DNA of 64,000 nt, taken from Williamsia sp. 1138 (GTDB lineage: Bacteria; Actinomycetota; Actinomycetes; Mycobacteriales; Mycobacteriaceae). The notes beneath the pieces are model-generated. The model was not told where the DNA came from. It saw only the letters and a list, made by a program, of their open reading frames with translations, and did not search any database. Shown in pieces: positions 1 to 9,174 of the stretch. The stretch spans positions 109,280 to 173,279 of the forward strand of contig NZ_MJEJ02000041.1 in NCBI RefSeq assembly GCF_002095435.2, written 5' to 3'. Positions within the stretch are counted from its first letter, which is position 1. The number at the start of each line of letters is the position of its first letter. Position numbers and translations under genes: made by a program.

Positions 1-2
1 CG

Positions 3-1598
3 GTAGGGCCGCTCACCTCCGACCTCCACATACCTTTCCCGATCGCTCCTCTGCTCGCGGCGCTCATCGCTGCTGTGCTCGGTGTCATCATCGGGCTGCC
101 GGCATTGCGAATACGAGGCCTCACCGTCGCGGTGGTCACACTCGCCATGGCCTACGCGGTGGAGGCCGTGTGGTTCCGTAACAGCGACTTCGTCGGGTCC
201 GCGGGTCAGGCGGTGCCGGCCCCGAAGATCTTCGGGTGGGACCTGGGAATCGGTGCGGGGCTGGAGTATCCACGACTGCGGTTCGGGGTCTTGTGCCTCA
301 TCGTCCTGATTTCCGTCGGTATCGGGGTCGCCGTCCTTCGACGTAGCAAGCTCGGGGCACAGATGCTGGCGGTGAGGGCCAACGAACGTTCGGCCGCTGC
401 CGCGGGCGTCAACGTGACGGTCATCAAGATCGCAGCGTTCGCGATCGCCGCGTTCATTGCCGGACTCGGTGGTTCGTTACTGGCCTATCAGCAGCAATCG
501 GTCACCTTCGACTCGTTCTCCGCGCTCAACGGCCTGATCCTCTTCGGCGCGGTGTATCTTGCGGGAGCCACATCGGTATCCGGAGGCAACCTCGCAGGTA
601 TCACCGCCGCAGGCGGATTGCTGATCATCGTGATCGACGAAGCGTTCACCGTCAGTGGCTGGTACCCGGTGGTGGCGAGTCTGCTGCTGGTACTCACCGT
701 GATCTTCAACCCGGAGGGCGTGGTGGGGCCGGTGCACGCCCTGATAGCCAGGTGGCGGAGCCGGTCGACGGCTCCCGACGACACGGCGACGGGCGCCGCC
801 GCCGCGATCGACGTGCAGGCGCGCGAGCGTCCGGCCGTCGATCCCGACGCTCCTCCGGTGCTCGAGCTGCGGAACGTGTCGGTGCGGTACGGCGGCGTCG
901 TCGCGGTGGACAATGTGTCGTTCTCGGTCGGCAAGGGCACGGTTGTCGGTCTGATCGGACCCAACGGCGCGGGCAAGACCACTCTGATCGACGCGATCAG
1001 CGGATTCGCCCCACACAGCGGCGATGTGGTGCTCAACAGCAAGTCGATCGACAAGCTGGTGCCCCACAAACGGATTCGTGCCGGACTCGGCCGGACGTTC
1101 CAGGCGATCGAGCTGTACGACGACCTGAGCGTTCTCGAAAACATCAAGGTGGGACTGACGGCTGCGAGTTCCGCCGACGGCCGCGTCTCGGAGATGAACG
1201 ACGAGGCGAGAGTCGACGCTGTGTTCGCTCTGCTCGGTCTGGATCCGGTGCGGGACCGGCCGGCATCCGAGTTGTCGCAAGGCCAGCGCCAACTGGTTTC
1301 GATCGCCCGTGCACTCGTCGGCTCTCCGACCGCGTTGTTGCTCGACGAACCCGCCGGTGGCCTGGATACATCTGAGAGCCGTTGGTTGGCAGAGCAATTG
1401 CGGGCAGTTCGGGACAGCGGCGTCAGTATCCTGCTCGTCGATCACGACATGGGATTTGTGCTCGGTCTCTGTGACCGCATCCACGTACTCAACTTCGGCA
1501 AGGTGATCGTGTCCGGGACTCCGGACGAGGTGCGAAACGACCGCTCCGTGGCCGAGGCCTACCTGGGCAATGCCCACGCAGAGGAGATCACGTCATGA
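3..1598 (+). CDS. Branched-chain-type ABC transporter permease-ATPase fusion (LivM-LivG), 5' partial
   Basis: The frame is open to the left edge, so the true start lies outside the window. The first half is a hydrophobic LivM-type permease with several membrane segments. After a short Ala/Asp-rich linker (near position 770-840) comes a LivG-type ATPase. Walker A GPNGAGKTT, signature LSQGQRQ and Walker B LLLDEPAGG are all visible. The next ATPase gene overlaps its stop (ATGA), and a binding lipoprotein follows, so this is an uptake system of the hydrophobic amino acid/short acyl substrate class. The substrate is not evident; the SDR/thioesterase operon downstream suggests a carboxylic acid or amide rather than an amino acid (inference). 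A permease-ATPase fusion of this type is known in actinobacteria. Confidence 0.9.
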   Translation, partial: VGPLTSDLHIPFPIAPLLAALIAAVLGVIIGLPALRIRGLTVAVVTLAMAYAVEAVWFRNSDFVGSAGQAVPAPKIFGWDLGIGAGLEYPRLRFGVLCLIVLISVGIGVAVLRRSKLGAQMLAVRANERSAAAAGVNVTVIKIAAFAIAAFIAGLGGSLLAYQQQSVTFDSFSALNGLILFGAVYLAGATSVSGGNLAGITAAGGLLIIVIDEAFTVSGWYPVVASLLLVLTVIFNPEGVVGPVHALIARWRSRSTAPDDTATGAAAAIDVQARERPAVDPDAPPVLELRNVSVRYGGVVAVDNVSFSVGKGTVVGLIGPNGAGKTTLIDAISGFAPHSGDVVLNSKSIDKLVPHKRIRAGLGRTFQAIELYDDLSVLENIKVGLTAASSADGRVSEMNDEARVDAVFALLGLDPVRDRPASELSQGQRQLVSIARALVGSPTALLLDEPAGGLDTSESRWLAEQLRAVRDSGVSILLVDHDMGFVLGLCDRIHVLNFGKVIVSGTPDEVRNDRSVAEAYLGNAHAEEITS

Positions 1599-2329
1599 CA
1601 GACACCACGTCGACACCGGGGTACGCCCTCGAGTGCAAGGGCCTGACCGTAGGTCACGGGTCGGTGGCAGTCCTGCGTGATTTCGATCTCGCGCTCAGGC
1701 AGGGCGAGGTGCTGGCGTTGCTCGGCCCCAACGGTGCCGGTAAGACAACTCTGCTCGCGACATTGGCGGGCCTGTTGCCACGGCTCGCGGGTGGGGTGTC
1801 GGTCGGCGGACGAGCGCTGCCCAGCGGCAGACCCGCGTCGGCGAACAAGGCAAATCTGGTGTTGGTGCCGGATGATCGTGCGCTGTTCACTACCCTGACC
1901 GTCAAAGAGAACCTGACCATCGCCAACAAGTCCGGTGGTCTCGACGTCGATGGCGCGATGGACCTGTTCCCTTCGTTGACAAAGCGTCTCAAGGTCGCGG
2001 CGGGTTCGTTGTCGGGCGGCGAACAGCAGATGCTGGCCGTGGCACGCGCACTCGTGCAGAATCCCAGGGTCCTGCTCATCGACGAGATGAGCATGGGACT
2101 GGCGCCGGTCATCGTCGAGGACCTGTTGCCTTTGGTCCGGCGTATCGCCGACGAGACCAACGCGGTGGTGGTCCTGGTCGAACAACACGTCAGCCTCGCC
2201 CTGAGTGTTGCCGACCAGGCCATCGTCGTGGTGCACGGCGACGTTCACCTGCGGGGTCCCGCAGGTGAACTCGCGGCCGACCCGGCGCTGCTGGAAACGG
2301 CATATCTGGGGGAGACCACCTCGGTATGA
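1595..2329 (+). CDS. Branched-chain-type ABC transporter ATPase (LivF family)
   Basis: This is a 244-residue stand-alone ATPase with Walker A GPNGAGKTT near residue 47, signature LSGGEQQ, Walker B VLLIDEMSMG and a switch histidine in EQHVSLA. Length and motifs fit LivF. Its ATG overlaps the stop of the upstream permease-ATPase fusion by four bases, so the two nucleotide-binding domains are translationally coupled and presumably form the heterodimer that powers one importer. The usual second permease (LivH) is not visible here and probably lies just left of the window. Confidence 0.92.
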   Translation: MTDTTSTPGYALECKGLTVGHGSVAVLRDFDLALRQGEVLALLGPNGAGKTTLLATLAGLLPRLAGGVSVGGRALPSGRPASANKANLVLVPDDRALFTTLTVKENLTIANKSGGLDVDGAMDLFPSLTKRLKVAAGSLSGGEQQMLAVARALVQNPRVLLIDEMSMGLAPVIVEDLLPLVRRIADETNAVVVLVEQHVSLALSVADQAIVVVHGDVHLRGPAGELAADPALLETAYLGETTSV

Positions 2330-2447
2330 GCGCGGTTGAGCCGCAGCCCCTGTGCATCGTCCAGGCAAGCGATCAGTTCGTTTTCGCCGACCCAGTCATC
2401 ACCGTACGTTCGCAGCCATCGACTGGGTCAAACCCAAAGGAGAAGAA

Positions 2448-3713
2448 ATGAAGTTCCATGGACGCCGGCGGCAAATCGCCTCGGTCCTGTTTGCAGGAGT
2501 GTTGGTTGCGGGTCTCGCCGCGTGTGGTTCCGACGACGACGGCGGCGGAGGGGGATCATCAACAGCCGCTGACCAATCGGCGCTGGGGACTGCGAACAAG
2601 GCCACCGGGACCCCGGTGACCTTCGGCTTCATCAGTGAGGGTGCCGGGCAGACGATCAACACGACCGACGAGATTAAGGGCGCGCAGGCGGCAGCCGCCT
2701 ATGCCAACGACTACCTGGGCGGCCTCGGCGGTCACCCCATCGAGGTGAAGGTCTGTGAGACCCTCGGCGTTCCGGCGACGGCAACCGATTGCGCGAACCA
2801 GATGGTCGCGGCGAAGGTCTCGGCTGTGTTGGGCGGTTCGATCGGTGTCCTCGATTCGGTGATCTCCGTTCTCGCCCCGGCGAAGATTCCGCTGATCATG
2901 CAGACCGCGCCGACGCAGGCCGGACTGACAACACCGGGTGTATTCTCCCTCTTCAACAGTCTGTCGTTGTTCGGCGGTCCGGCCGAATGGGCGAAAGAGG
3001 AAGGACTCAAGAAGGTTGATCAGGTTGTCATCGCCGTCCCGGCTGCCCAGGGTGCGGCGAAGGTCGGCGAGACGTTGTTCAGGAACGCCGGGCTCGAGGT
3101 CAACACCACGGCCGTCCCGCCGGGTACCGCTGACATGAGTCCGCAGATCGCCTCAGCAGCCGAAGCCGACCCGGATCTTTACCATATCGCCGGCAGTACC
3201 GATTTCTGCACGAGTGCGATCAAGGCGATCAAAACCGTGTCTCCTCAGGCCAAGGTCGTGATCATCGAACGCTGCATCTCACCGCAGAGCAGCTCGGCCA
3301 TCCCCGGAGGTTATGACGGGGTCAAGGTCTCGGCTTCCGCCGACCTCAACCCTGATCTCGAATCGGTCAAGCTGTTCACCGCGGTTCTTGACAAATACGG
3401 TGACGGAACGAAGGTCTCGTCCATGTCCAACTACGGATACTCGCCGATGCTGGGTGCGATCAACGCGCTCAACGCTGCGAAGATCGCCGACGTGACACCT
3501 GCCGGTGTCATGGCTGCCATCAAGTCGGCACCTCCAACCGAACTGCCGAATTCCAACGGCATCATGTTCCAGTGCAACGGGAAACAGATCGCGTTTTCAC
3601 CCAATACCTGCAGCGCTGACGGAATTCTGGCGACTGCGGACAAGGACGGCAACCTCAGTGGCTTCCAACGTATTCCGGCCGATCCCGCGCTCTACAAGCT
3701 CCCGGGTAGCTGA
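2448..3713 (+). CDS. ABC transporter substrate-binding lipoprotein (Peripla_BP_6 type)
   Basis: The 421-residue product begins with a basic N-terminus, a hydrophobic stretch and the lipobox LAAC (Cys26), then a Gly/Ser/Asp-rich linker, as in surface lipoproteins. The rest resembles leucine/amide-binding proteins (FGFISEGAG at the start of the mature domain). The ATG at 2448 is preferred over upstream in-frame codons because AAAGGAGAAGAA lies directly before it and only this start gives a clean signal peptide. It follows the two ATPases and is the extracytoplasmic receptor of the same importer. The ligand is unknown. Confidence 0.9.
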   Translation: MKFHGRRRQIASVLFAGVLVAGLAACGSDDDGGGGGSSTAADQSALGTANKATGTPVTFGFISEGAGQTINTTDEIKGAQAAAAYANDYLGGLGGHPIEVKVCETLGVPATATDCANQMVAAKVSAVLGGSIGVLDSVISVLAPAKIPLIMQTAPTQAGLTTPGVFSLFNSLSLFGGPAEWAKEEGLKKVDQVVIAVPAAQGAAKVGETLFRNAGLEVNTTAVPPGTADMSPQIASAAEADPDLYHIAGSTDFCTSAIKAIKTVSPQAKVVIIERCISPQSSSAIPGGYDGVKVSASADLNPDLESVKLFTAVLDKYGDGTKVSSMSNYGYSPMLGAINALNAAKIADVTPAGVMAAIKSAPPTELPNSNGIMFQCNGKQIAFSPNTCSADGILATADKDGNLSGFQRIPADPALYKLPGS

Positions 3714-3731
3714 GCGGGGCGGTGAATAGCC

Positions 3732-3770
3732 ACGCCATGCGCGCCGATACAACTTCGGTGCGCATGGCGT
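3732..3770 (+). terminator. Strong hairpin terminator after the ABC importer operon
   Basis: The arm ACGCCATGCGC (3732-3742) pairs perfectly with 3760-3770. The stem continues through a G-T wobble and CCGA/TCGG (3744-3747 with 3755-3758), giving 16 pairs around a 7-base loop. No T-tract follows, as is common in high-GC actinobacteria. It sits 18 bases after the stop of the binding protein. Confidence 0.75.
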
Positions 3771-4154
3771 CGGCTGTCAACCAAACTGAGAGCCGACGTG
3801 TCTGCGCACTTCACGAGAGCCCTTTGTAAGTGACGTGCGAGTGAAGCGAGCCTCGTCCAGGTCGGGTTGAGCAGCTTGAGCGTTCGGGTGGGCTATACCA
3901 AGAATGTACCGCTCGCGGTCACAACGCTCCGGGGGAATCGTCGTCTCCTGCATCGGGGGGCCGAGGTCCGGCGTCGCGACCCAGGGTTGCAGGTGGCGGG
4001 TCGTCGATGTTCGCGAGGCGGGCCATCCGGGCGCCGGTGACGACAGTGACGTCTTCACGGCCGGTTTGGGGGATTACTCGATCATCCGGCTACTGCGGCG
4101 AAATCGTGAGATCTGTTGGCGTCCTTGCGTAAGAATCCATATCGGCGCTACGAT
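3771..4154. other. Intergenic region, no gene supported
   Basis: Open frames here lack ribosome sites and resemble nothing recognisable. The right end presumably holds the promoter of the SDR operon, next to the palindrome at 4155-4181. Confidence 0.5.
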
Positions 4155-4181
4155 CGGAGTTAAGAGGAGCCAGTAACTCCG
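4155..4181. promoter_or_regulatory. Palindromic operator candidate for the SDR-TetR operon
   Basis: CGGAGTTA (4155-4162) and TAACTCCG (4174-4181) are perfect inverted 8-mers separated by 11 bases, 25 bases before the SDR start. The operon's second gene encodes a TetR-family regulator, so autoregulation through this site is the simplest reading. It is an inference from position and symmetry only. Confidence 0.5.
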
Positions 4182-4206
4182 TTTAAGCCTGATGGAAGGC
4201 AAGCAC

Positions 4207-4971
4207 ATGAGCGTGCAGGATCTCAGCGGACGTCGAATCATCGTGACCGGCGGCGCGAGCGGCATGGGAGAGGGAATCGTGCGTGCTTTCCCGGCGCTGG
4301 GAGCCCGGGTGGTGTCGTTGGACCTGGTCGAGGAATCGGGCCGGGCCATCGCGGAGGAAGCCGGCGCATCGTTCCACCAGGTCGATGTGTCGGACCAGGC
4401 GTCTGTCGATCACGCAATAGATACAGCGGTCACAACCCTTGGTGGCCTGGATGTCCTGATCCACGCAGCCGGCATCGCGCCTTTCGCGCCGTCGGAGTCG
4501 ACTCCGTTGGACCTTTGGAACACCGTGATGGCGATCAACGCCACCGGAACGATGTTGACCAACCAGGCTGCCTTCCGGCATCTGAAAGCCGATGGCGGCG
4601 CGATCCTGAATTTCGCGTCAGCAGCCGGATTGGACGGATTGCCACGCAAAGCCGCTTACTCGGCGAGCAAGGGTGCAGTTCTCGCCTGGACGCGTACCGT
4701 CGCGGCCGAATGGGGCCAGCACGGCATCACCGTCAACGCGATCGCCCCGGCGATCTGGACACCCATGTACGACAAGACGCGCTCGGAGATGTCCGAGGAG
4801 CAGCTGGTCCAGCACGACGCCGTGATGGCCCAACGGATTCCAATCGGTGGGCAGCTCGGCGACATCGCCAAAGACTTCGTGCCCGTCATGGCGTTTTATT
4901 CGTCAGAAGGTGCCGGATTCGTCACCGGGCAGACGATTTCGATCGACGGCGGCACGCTGAAGGTGCGATGA
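4207..4971 (+). CDS. Short-chain dehydrogenase/reductase (SDR)
   Basis: This is a 254-residue classical SDR. The nucleotide-binding motif TGGASGMG lies at residues 14-21 and the catalytic Ser138, Tyr151 and Lys155 are in YSASK. The acidic residue after the second strand (VSLDL) favours NAD(H). The ATG at 4207 is preferred over 4192 because GGAAGG lies 6 bases before it and family members begin near this point. It probably oxidises or reduces a hydroxy/keto acyl intermediate together with the downstream thioesterase and LLM enzyme. Its stop overlaps the TetR start. Confidence 0.9.
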   Translation: MSVQDLSGRRIIVTGGASGMGEGIVRAFPALGARVVSLDLVEESGRAIAEEAGASFHQVDVSDQASVDHAIDTAVTTLGGLDVLIHAAGIAPFAPSESTPLDLWNTVMAINATGTMLTNQAAFRHLKADGGAILNFASAAGLDGLPRKAAYSASKGAVLAWTRTVAAEWGQHGITVNAIAPAIWTPMYDKTRSEMSEEQLVQHDAVMAQRIPIGGQLGDIAKDFVPVMAFYSSEGAGFVTGQTISIDGGTLKVR

Positions 4972-5534
4972 TCCGCGCTGACGCTTCAGCACGACGCCGG
5001 CCCCGCGTCGACGGACTCCGCAATCGTGAGAAATTGCTTGCGATCGGGCGAGAGCATCTGTGGAACAGGGGATACGAACTCTCGGCTGCGGCAGTCGCAT
5101 CGGATGCCGGAGTGGGAATCGGGACTCTGTATCGACACTTTTCGACCCGTGACGAGCTGATCGAGGCCGTTCTCGCCGATTTTCTGACCCAGGTGGAAGC
5201 CGAGCTCGATGTGGTTGAAGAGATGGCGTCGGCAATCGATGCGATGCAGGAGTATGCACGACGGTTGTCCGGGGTGGGTGGTCGCGGTCTTGCCGATATC
5301 GTTTTGGCCGATCCCGACAGCACTCCTGGTCTGACCCGACGTCGCGAGGAAATCCGGAGGCGAGGCCGCGCCCTCATTTCGCAGGCGCAGGTGCAAGGAA
5401 CGGTACGTGCAGACTTCACCCTGGACGACCTACACGTATTCCTCTGTGCGGTAGCTGGTCTACGGGCCGACGCACGGGTGGACGACGGCTTGGTCGACCG
5501 GTTTGTCCGCGACCACCTGGAGGGACTGGCATGA
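4968..5534 (+). CDS. TetR-family transcriptional regulator
   Basis: This 188-residue protein has an N-terminal TetR helix-turn-helix (AAAVASDAGVGIGTLYRHFSTRDEL, residues about 33-57 in the frame) and a variable helical C-terminal ligand domain. The ATG at 4968 overlaps the SDR stop (CGATGA), and the next gene overlaps its own stop (ATGA). It is therefore embedded in a four-gene coupled operon and is likely the local repressor acting on the palindrome at 4155-4181. The ligand is plausibly a substrate or acyl-CoA of the pathway. Confidence 0.88.
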   Translation: MIRADASARRRPRVDGLRNREKLLAIGREHLWNRGYELSAAAVASDAGVGIGTLYRHFSTRDELIEAVLADFLTQVEAELDVVEEMASAIDAMQEYARRLSGVGGRGLADIVLADPDSTPGLTRRREEIRRRGRALISQAQVQGTVRADFTLDDLHVFLCAVAGLRADARVDDGLVDRFVRDHLEGLA

Positions 5535-6400
5535 TCGTCGACGATCTGGCCGAGATCCTCGATCCTGAATCCTTGGGAAAAAATGTCTTCCGCGCGCGAT
5601 CGCGTCCTTCGCTGCCTGGTCGGGTATTCGGTGGCCAAATGCTCGGACAGGCGGTCATCAGCGCCGGACGAACCGTTCCGGCGCAGCAACTCCCGCATTC
5701 GTTGCACGCATACTTCGAGCGCGCCGGCGACTGGGCTCTGCCGATCGATTATTCGGTTCAGTGTGAGCGCGACGGGCGCTCGAGCTCGCGCAGACGCGTG
5801 GTCGCAACGCAGGGAGAGCACCGACTACTGACTGCGGAGCTGTCATTCCATACCTCAACCAATGATGCGCCGGAACCGGTGCGGCAGCCGATCGACGTGG
5901 AACAGGCGTCGTGGGCCACCACCGAGTCCGACACCGACATGGTGGAGACGATCAACACCTGGCTTGGCAAGCTCGGTCAGATGCTGCGGCTCGAGGTTCG
6001 CTTCTTTGAGGAGCCGATGCGCGCGCGCACCTTGCGGACGGGCTCGGCTCCGGCGGAGCAACGATTTCTGGTGAGGCCGCTCGACCGGCTCCCGGACGAT
6101 CCATTGGTCAACGCTGCCGCGCTCGCGTACCTGTCCGACATGTTCTTGCTGGCCACTTCTCTGGGGCCGCGGGGCATGATCATGGGTGACCCCCGGGTCC
6201 GTGCCGCCAGCCTCGACCACGCCCTGTGGTTCCAAGGGGGTCCGTTGACCGGCGGGTGGCTCCTTCACGAAACGGCGTCCGTGTGGTCGTCGTCGAATCG
6301 CGCTCTTTGCCAAGGACACATCCTTGATGTGACCGGTCGACACGTCGCCCGCACGACACAAGAAGGGCTGGTTCGAATCACCCATGACCGACCGTCGTAG
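5531..6400 (+). CDS. Acyl-CoA thioesterase II (TesB-like)
   Basis: The 289-residue product has the double hotdog layout of TesB: an N-terminal segment with GRVFGGQMLGQA and RSLHAYF-like SLHAYFERAG, and a C-terminal segment with LYLSD-like AALAYLSDMFLL and WLLHETASVWSS. It hydrolyses acyl-CoA to free acid and CoA. It starts inside the TetR stop and overlaps the LLM gene by 17 bases, so it belongs to the same operon and may release the pathway product or relieve CoA trapping. Confidence 0.9.
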   Translation: MIVDDLAEILDPESLGKNVFRARSRPSLPGRVFGGQMLGQAVISAGRTVPAQQLPHSLHAYFERAGDWALPIDYSVQCERDGRSSSRRRVVATQGEHRLLTAELSFHTSTNDAPEPVRQPIDVEQASWATTESDTDMVETINTWLGKLGQMLRLEVRFFEEPMRARTLRTGSAPAEQRFLVRPLDRLPDDPLVNAAALAYLSDMFLLATSLGPRGMIMGDPRVRAASLDHALWFQGGPLTGGWLLHETASVWSSSNRALCQGHILDVTGRHVARTTQEGLVRITHDRPS

Positions 6401-7295
6401 TCCTGCGCTCCGGTTCGGCATCTTCATGCCGCAACTGGGAGTTTCCGCCACGGAGATGATCGCCGCCGCCCGCAATGCAGAGGAGGCTGGTTTCGATTCC
6501 TTCTGGATCATGGACCACCTCTACGCTCCTGGTGCGCCGCAGTTCGACACACTCGAGAGCTGGACGCTTCTCTCCGCGATCGCAGCCTCGACGTCGACAA
6601 TTCGTCTCGGGCATCTGGTGGGATGCAATCCCTTCCGCCATCCGTCGCTCCTGGCCAAGATGGCGGCCACCGTGGATCAGATCTCCGGCGGCCGCTTGGA
6701 GCTGGGTCTCGGGTGGGGTTCGGTGGACGACGAGTTCGGAATGTTCGGCTTCGACGTCGGCACCCGCCGAGAACGTGCCGAACAGCTCGGCGAGACGATC
6801 TACATCCTCCGGATGATGTTCTCGGGAGAACCGTTCGACTATGCAGGCAAACACTTTCAGTTGTCGGGCGCCTATGGTCTACCGACTCCGGTGCGAGGGA
6901 CGATCCCCATCCATATCGGCGGTGCCGGTAAGCAATTGACGATGCCGCTCGTGGCGGAACACGCAGACTGGTGGAATTGCGTTGCCGCCGCACGCCCGAG
7001 ATTCGACGAGCTCGCGCCGCTACGCGGAACCGCGAAGATTTCGGTGCAGTATCCGGTCGGTGTCGTGGTCGAGGAAGAATCCCGCGCGAAGGTAGCCGAA
7101 CGAGCGGCTCGCAGAATGCCCGAATCAGGTTGGGGGCCGACGCTGATCGAGACACCGGGGGAGTTGGCGGCGACGTTCACGTCAGAGGCCGAGCGGGGTG
7201 TCGAACTCGCGATCGTGCGGTTCCACGATCGCGCCGACCCGGACACCATCGCCGTGTTCGGCAGTGATGTCATTGCCGCTCTGCGTGGTTACTGA
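6384..7295 (+). CDS. LLM-class (luciferase-like) F420/flavin-dependent oxidoreductase
   Basis: This is a 303-residue TIM-barrel protein of the bacterial luciferase-like family (LRFGIFMPQLG at the start, FWIMDHLYAPG, RLELGLGWGS, IPIHIGGAG). Actinobacterial members usually use F420H2 or FMN. It is the last gene of the SDR-TetR-thioesterase operon and overlaps the thioesterase gene by 17 bases. The substrate cannot be inferred; context suggests an acyl-CoA or keto acid derivative. Confidence 0.85.
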   Translation: MTDRRSPALRFGIFMPQLGVSATEMIAAARNAEEAGFDSFWIMDHLYAPGAPQFDTLESWTLLSAIAASTSTIRLGHLVGCNPFRHPSLLAKMAATVDQISGGRLELGLGWGSVDDEFGMFGFDVGTRRERAEQLGETIYILRMMFSGEPFDYAGKHFQLSGAYGLPTPVRGTIPIHIGGAGKQLTMPLVAEHADWWNCVAAARPRFDELAPLRGTAKISVQYPVGVVVEEESRAKVAERAARRMPESGWGPTLIETPGELAATFTSEAERGVELAIVRFHDRADPDTIAVFGSDVIAALRGY

Positions 7296-7329
7296 CTGAT
7301 CGTCGGCATCGCGCGCGCAGCCGTCACGC

Positions 7330-8173
7330 CTCCAGATCCAGATCACGGAGAAGCGAATCCATCTGTGCTCCGCCCCTGCCGCGACACCCGCGCCGGCCAC
7401 GATGTGCACGGCGTCCGCCTCGATACCGGCAACGTTCAGTTCGGCCAGCTCTGCGGGGTCGATGACCGATCCCGCGAGATCTTGTGTATTCCCGGTCGCC
7501 GCAGCACCTACCGAGGGTTGGAAAGCCTGCGGGTTGGTGCCGAGTCCGGTCGCCACGCGGCCCGGGCACAAGACAGACGCGCCCACTCCGGGGGCCACCG
7601 CCGCAGTTCGAGATTCAGGGACTCGGTCAGCCCGACCACTGCGTGCATCGTTGCGTTGTAAGGGGCGTCGTCGGCAGCGGCATCAAACCACCGGCAGATG
7701 CGGTGTTGAGGATGTGACCGGTGCCGTGCTGGAGTAGCAGGGGCGCGAATGTTGTGACCTCGTGCACCCCGCCCATCAACTTGATGTTGCTGAGCCACTG
7801 CCATGTTTGTGGTTGTTGCTCCCACATCGGTGCCCGGGCCCGACAACCCCGGCGTTGTTGCAGACGATGTCGACATGTCGTCCTTGATCGCGGCCAGCAC
7901 GAGATAGTCGGCGTCAGGATCGCTGCCACCGAGGATGGCAGTCGCCCGGGTGCTCATCGCGGACAGGGGAGGATGATCGTCCCTGTGGGCGAACGTGGCA
8001 TGACCACGCATTAGATCCCTCTCATCGACATCATCAGTCAGCAAACGACCGGAGCGGTCCTCCAAATTAGCCATCATCACCTTCCCTAGCAATCCTGGCC
8101 GCACCTGCGGGCCGCGGACATCGGTAAGAACCCAGCCGCTCGCTGCGAGTTCGTCAAATGGATACACCAACAT
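7330..8173 (-). pseudogene. Decayed short-chain dehydrogenase gene
   Basis: Segments of one SDR are spread over all three reverse frames. They include a GLSGPG stretch (from NNAGV-GPG), IKLMGGVHEVTTFAPLLLQ, GHILNTASAGGLMPL, PYNATMHAVVGLTESLNLEL and a C-terminal APGVGASVLCPGRVATGL. The catalytic Tyr and Lys context is destroyed (YNATMHAV instead of Y-x-x-x-K), and at least two frameshifts separate the blocks. The 8000-8173 part is not recognisable. It lies convergent to the LLM gene and is probably inert. Confidence 0.7.
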
Positions 8174-8546
8174 GAAGGCCGCCCGCTGGAGGAGGTCTTC
8201 GGTGACAGTAGTGCTGTGGTGTCGCCGGCCGCCCGCAGCGCGCGCAGCCCTTCACGCTGGCAGCTGACACGGTCGAGTTGGTCGATGACACAGCTTTTGC
8301 ATTGGTCTGCAACGCTTTTGCTGGTTGTAGAATTCGCTGTCTACGCCCAGTTCTGTTGTCTGTCATCGTAGATGTACAGCGGAGCCCGCGGGGTTCAGGC
8401 TTAGGTATCGCTGAAACTCCGGATGTTTGGCGGCCAGTAGCGGCTGGATTCGGTGCATTTACGATCGGCCAACTTCGCGGTCGGCCCGCGAGATGTGAAC
8501 GAGCACTCGGATCAAGCGTCTAGACGATTTCCCCTAAGCTTCCCCT
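8174..8546. other. Intergenic region upstream of a TetR gene
   Basis: Nothing convincing is encoded on either strand. It may include eroded sequence of the pseudogene to the left and the promoter of the TetR gene at 8547. Confidence 0.4.
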
Positions 8547-9167
8547 ATGACGGTGGCAAAGAGTTCCGACCCAAGGGTCTCGCGGACGCAAGCCGCAGTG
8601 CGCGATACGGCTCGGGCGCTCTTCGAAGAAGAGGGCGCGGCGGGTCTAACGCATCAGCGGGTGGCGCAACGCTCGGGCGTCGGGCGCGCCACGATCTATC
8701 GGCATTGGCCCGAAACCGTTGACTTGCTGTCAGAGGCGCTTCAAACGGTCGACGAGCCTCTTCTGCGCCCCGGACGTGGTCCGCTACGGGCGTGGCTGCG
8801 TCGAGAGATGACACGGTTGGCAACGGATCTGGCTGAGCCGACCGGGACTCAGTTCGTTGCTGCGATTATCACCAGCGCCGATAGCGATCCGCGGATCGCG
8901 AGTATTCGCGACGACTTGATGCGGCGGACTGTACACACCCTGGCGTCGATGCTGGACCGTTTTGAACCAACAGACTCGGACGAGCCGTCGGACCCGGAGC
9001 TGTTGTTGACCCAGTTGGTCGGGCCGCTGATCGTGCAGGTGTCGATTATGCGTAATCGGGTTGATCGCCGGTTCATCGACCAAGTAATAAATTCAGCCCT
9101 CGCGGGCCGGGGTATCTCCTCACGTGGGCAAGGTTCAGCGCGTACAGGCCCACGACCTGCACGTTGA
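8547..9167 (+). CDS. TetR/AcrR-family transcriptional regulator
   Basis: This 206-residue protein has an N-terminal helix-turn-helix (LTHQRVAQRSGVGRATIYRHW, residues about 33-53) and a C-terminal dimer/ligand domain. It ends only 7 bases from the end of the convergent Mce-associated gene. Position suggests it may regulate the mce operon or the decayed SDR locus, but no matching operator was identified. Confidence 0.85.
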   Translation: MTVAKSSDPRVSRTQAAVRDTARALFEEEGAAGLTHQRVAQRSGVGRATIYRHWPETVDLLSEALQTVDEPLLRPGRGPLRAWLRREMTRLATDLAEPTGTQFVAAIITSADSDPRIASIRDDLMRRTVHTLASMLDRFEPTDSDEPSDPELLLTQLVGPLIVQVSIMRNRVDRRFIDQVINSALAGRGISSRGQGSARTGPRPAR

Positions 9168-9174
9168 GGGCTCG

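Noticed and set aside
477..1577. Long reverse-strand frame opposite the ABC transporter fusion
   Set aside because: Arg/His/Asp-rich shadow of a high-GC gene with no family features.
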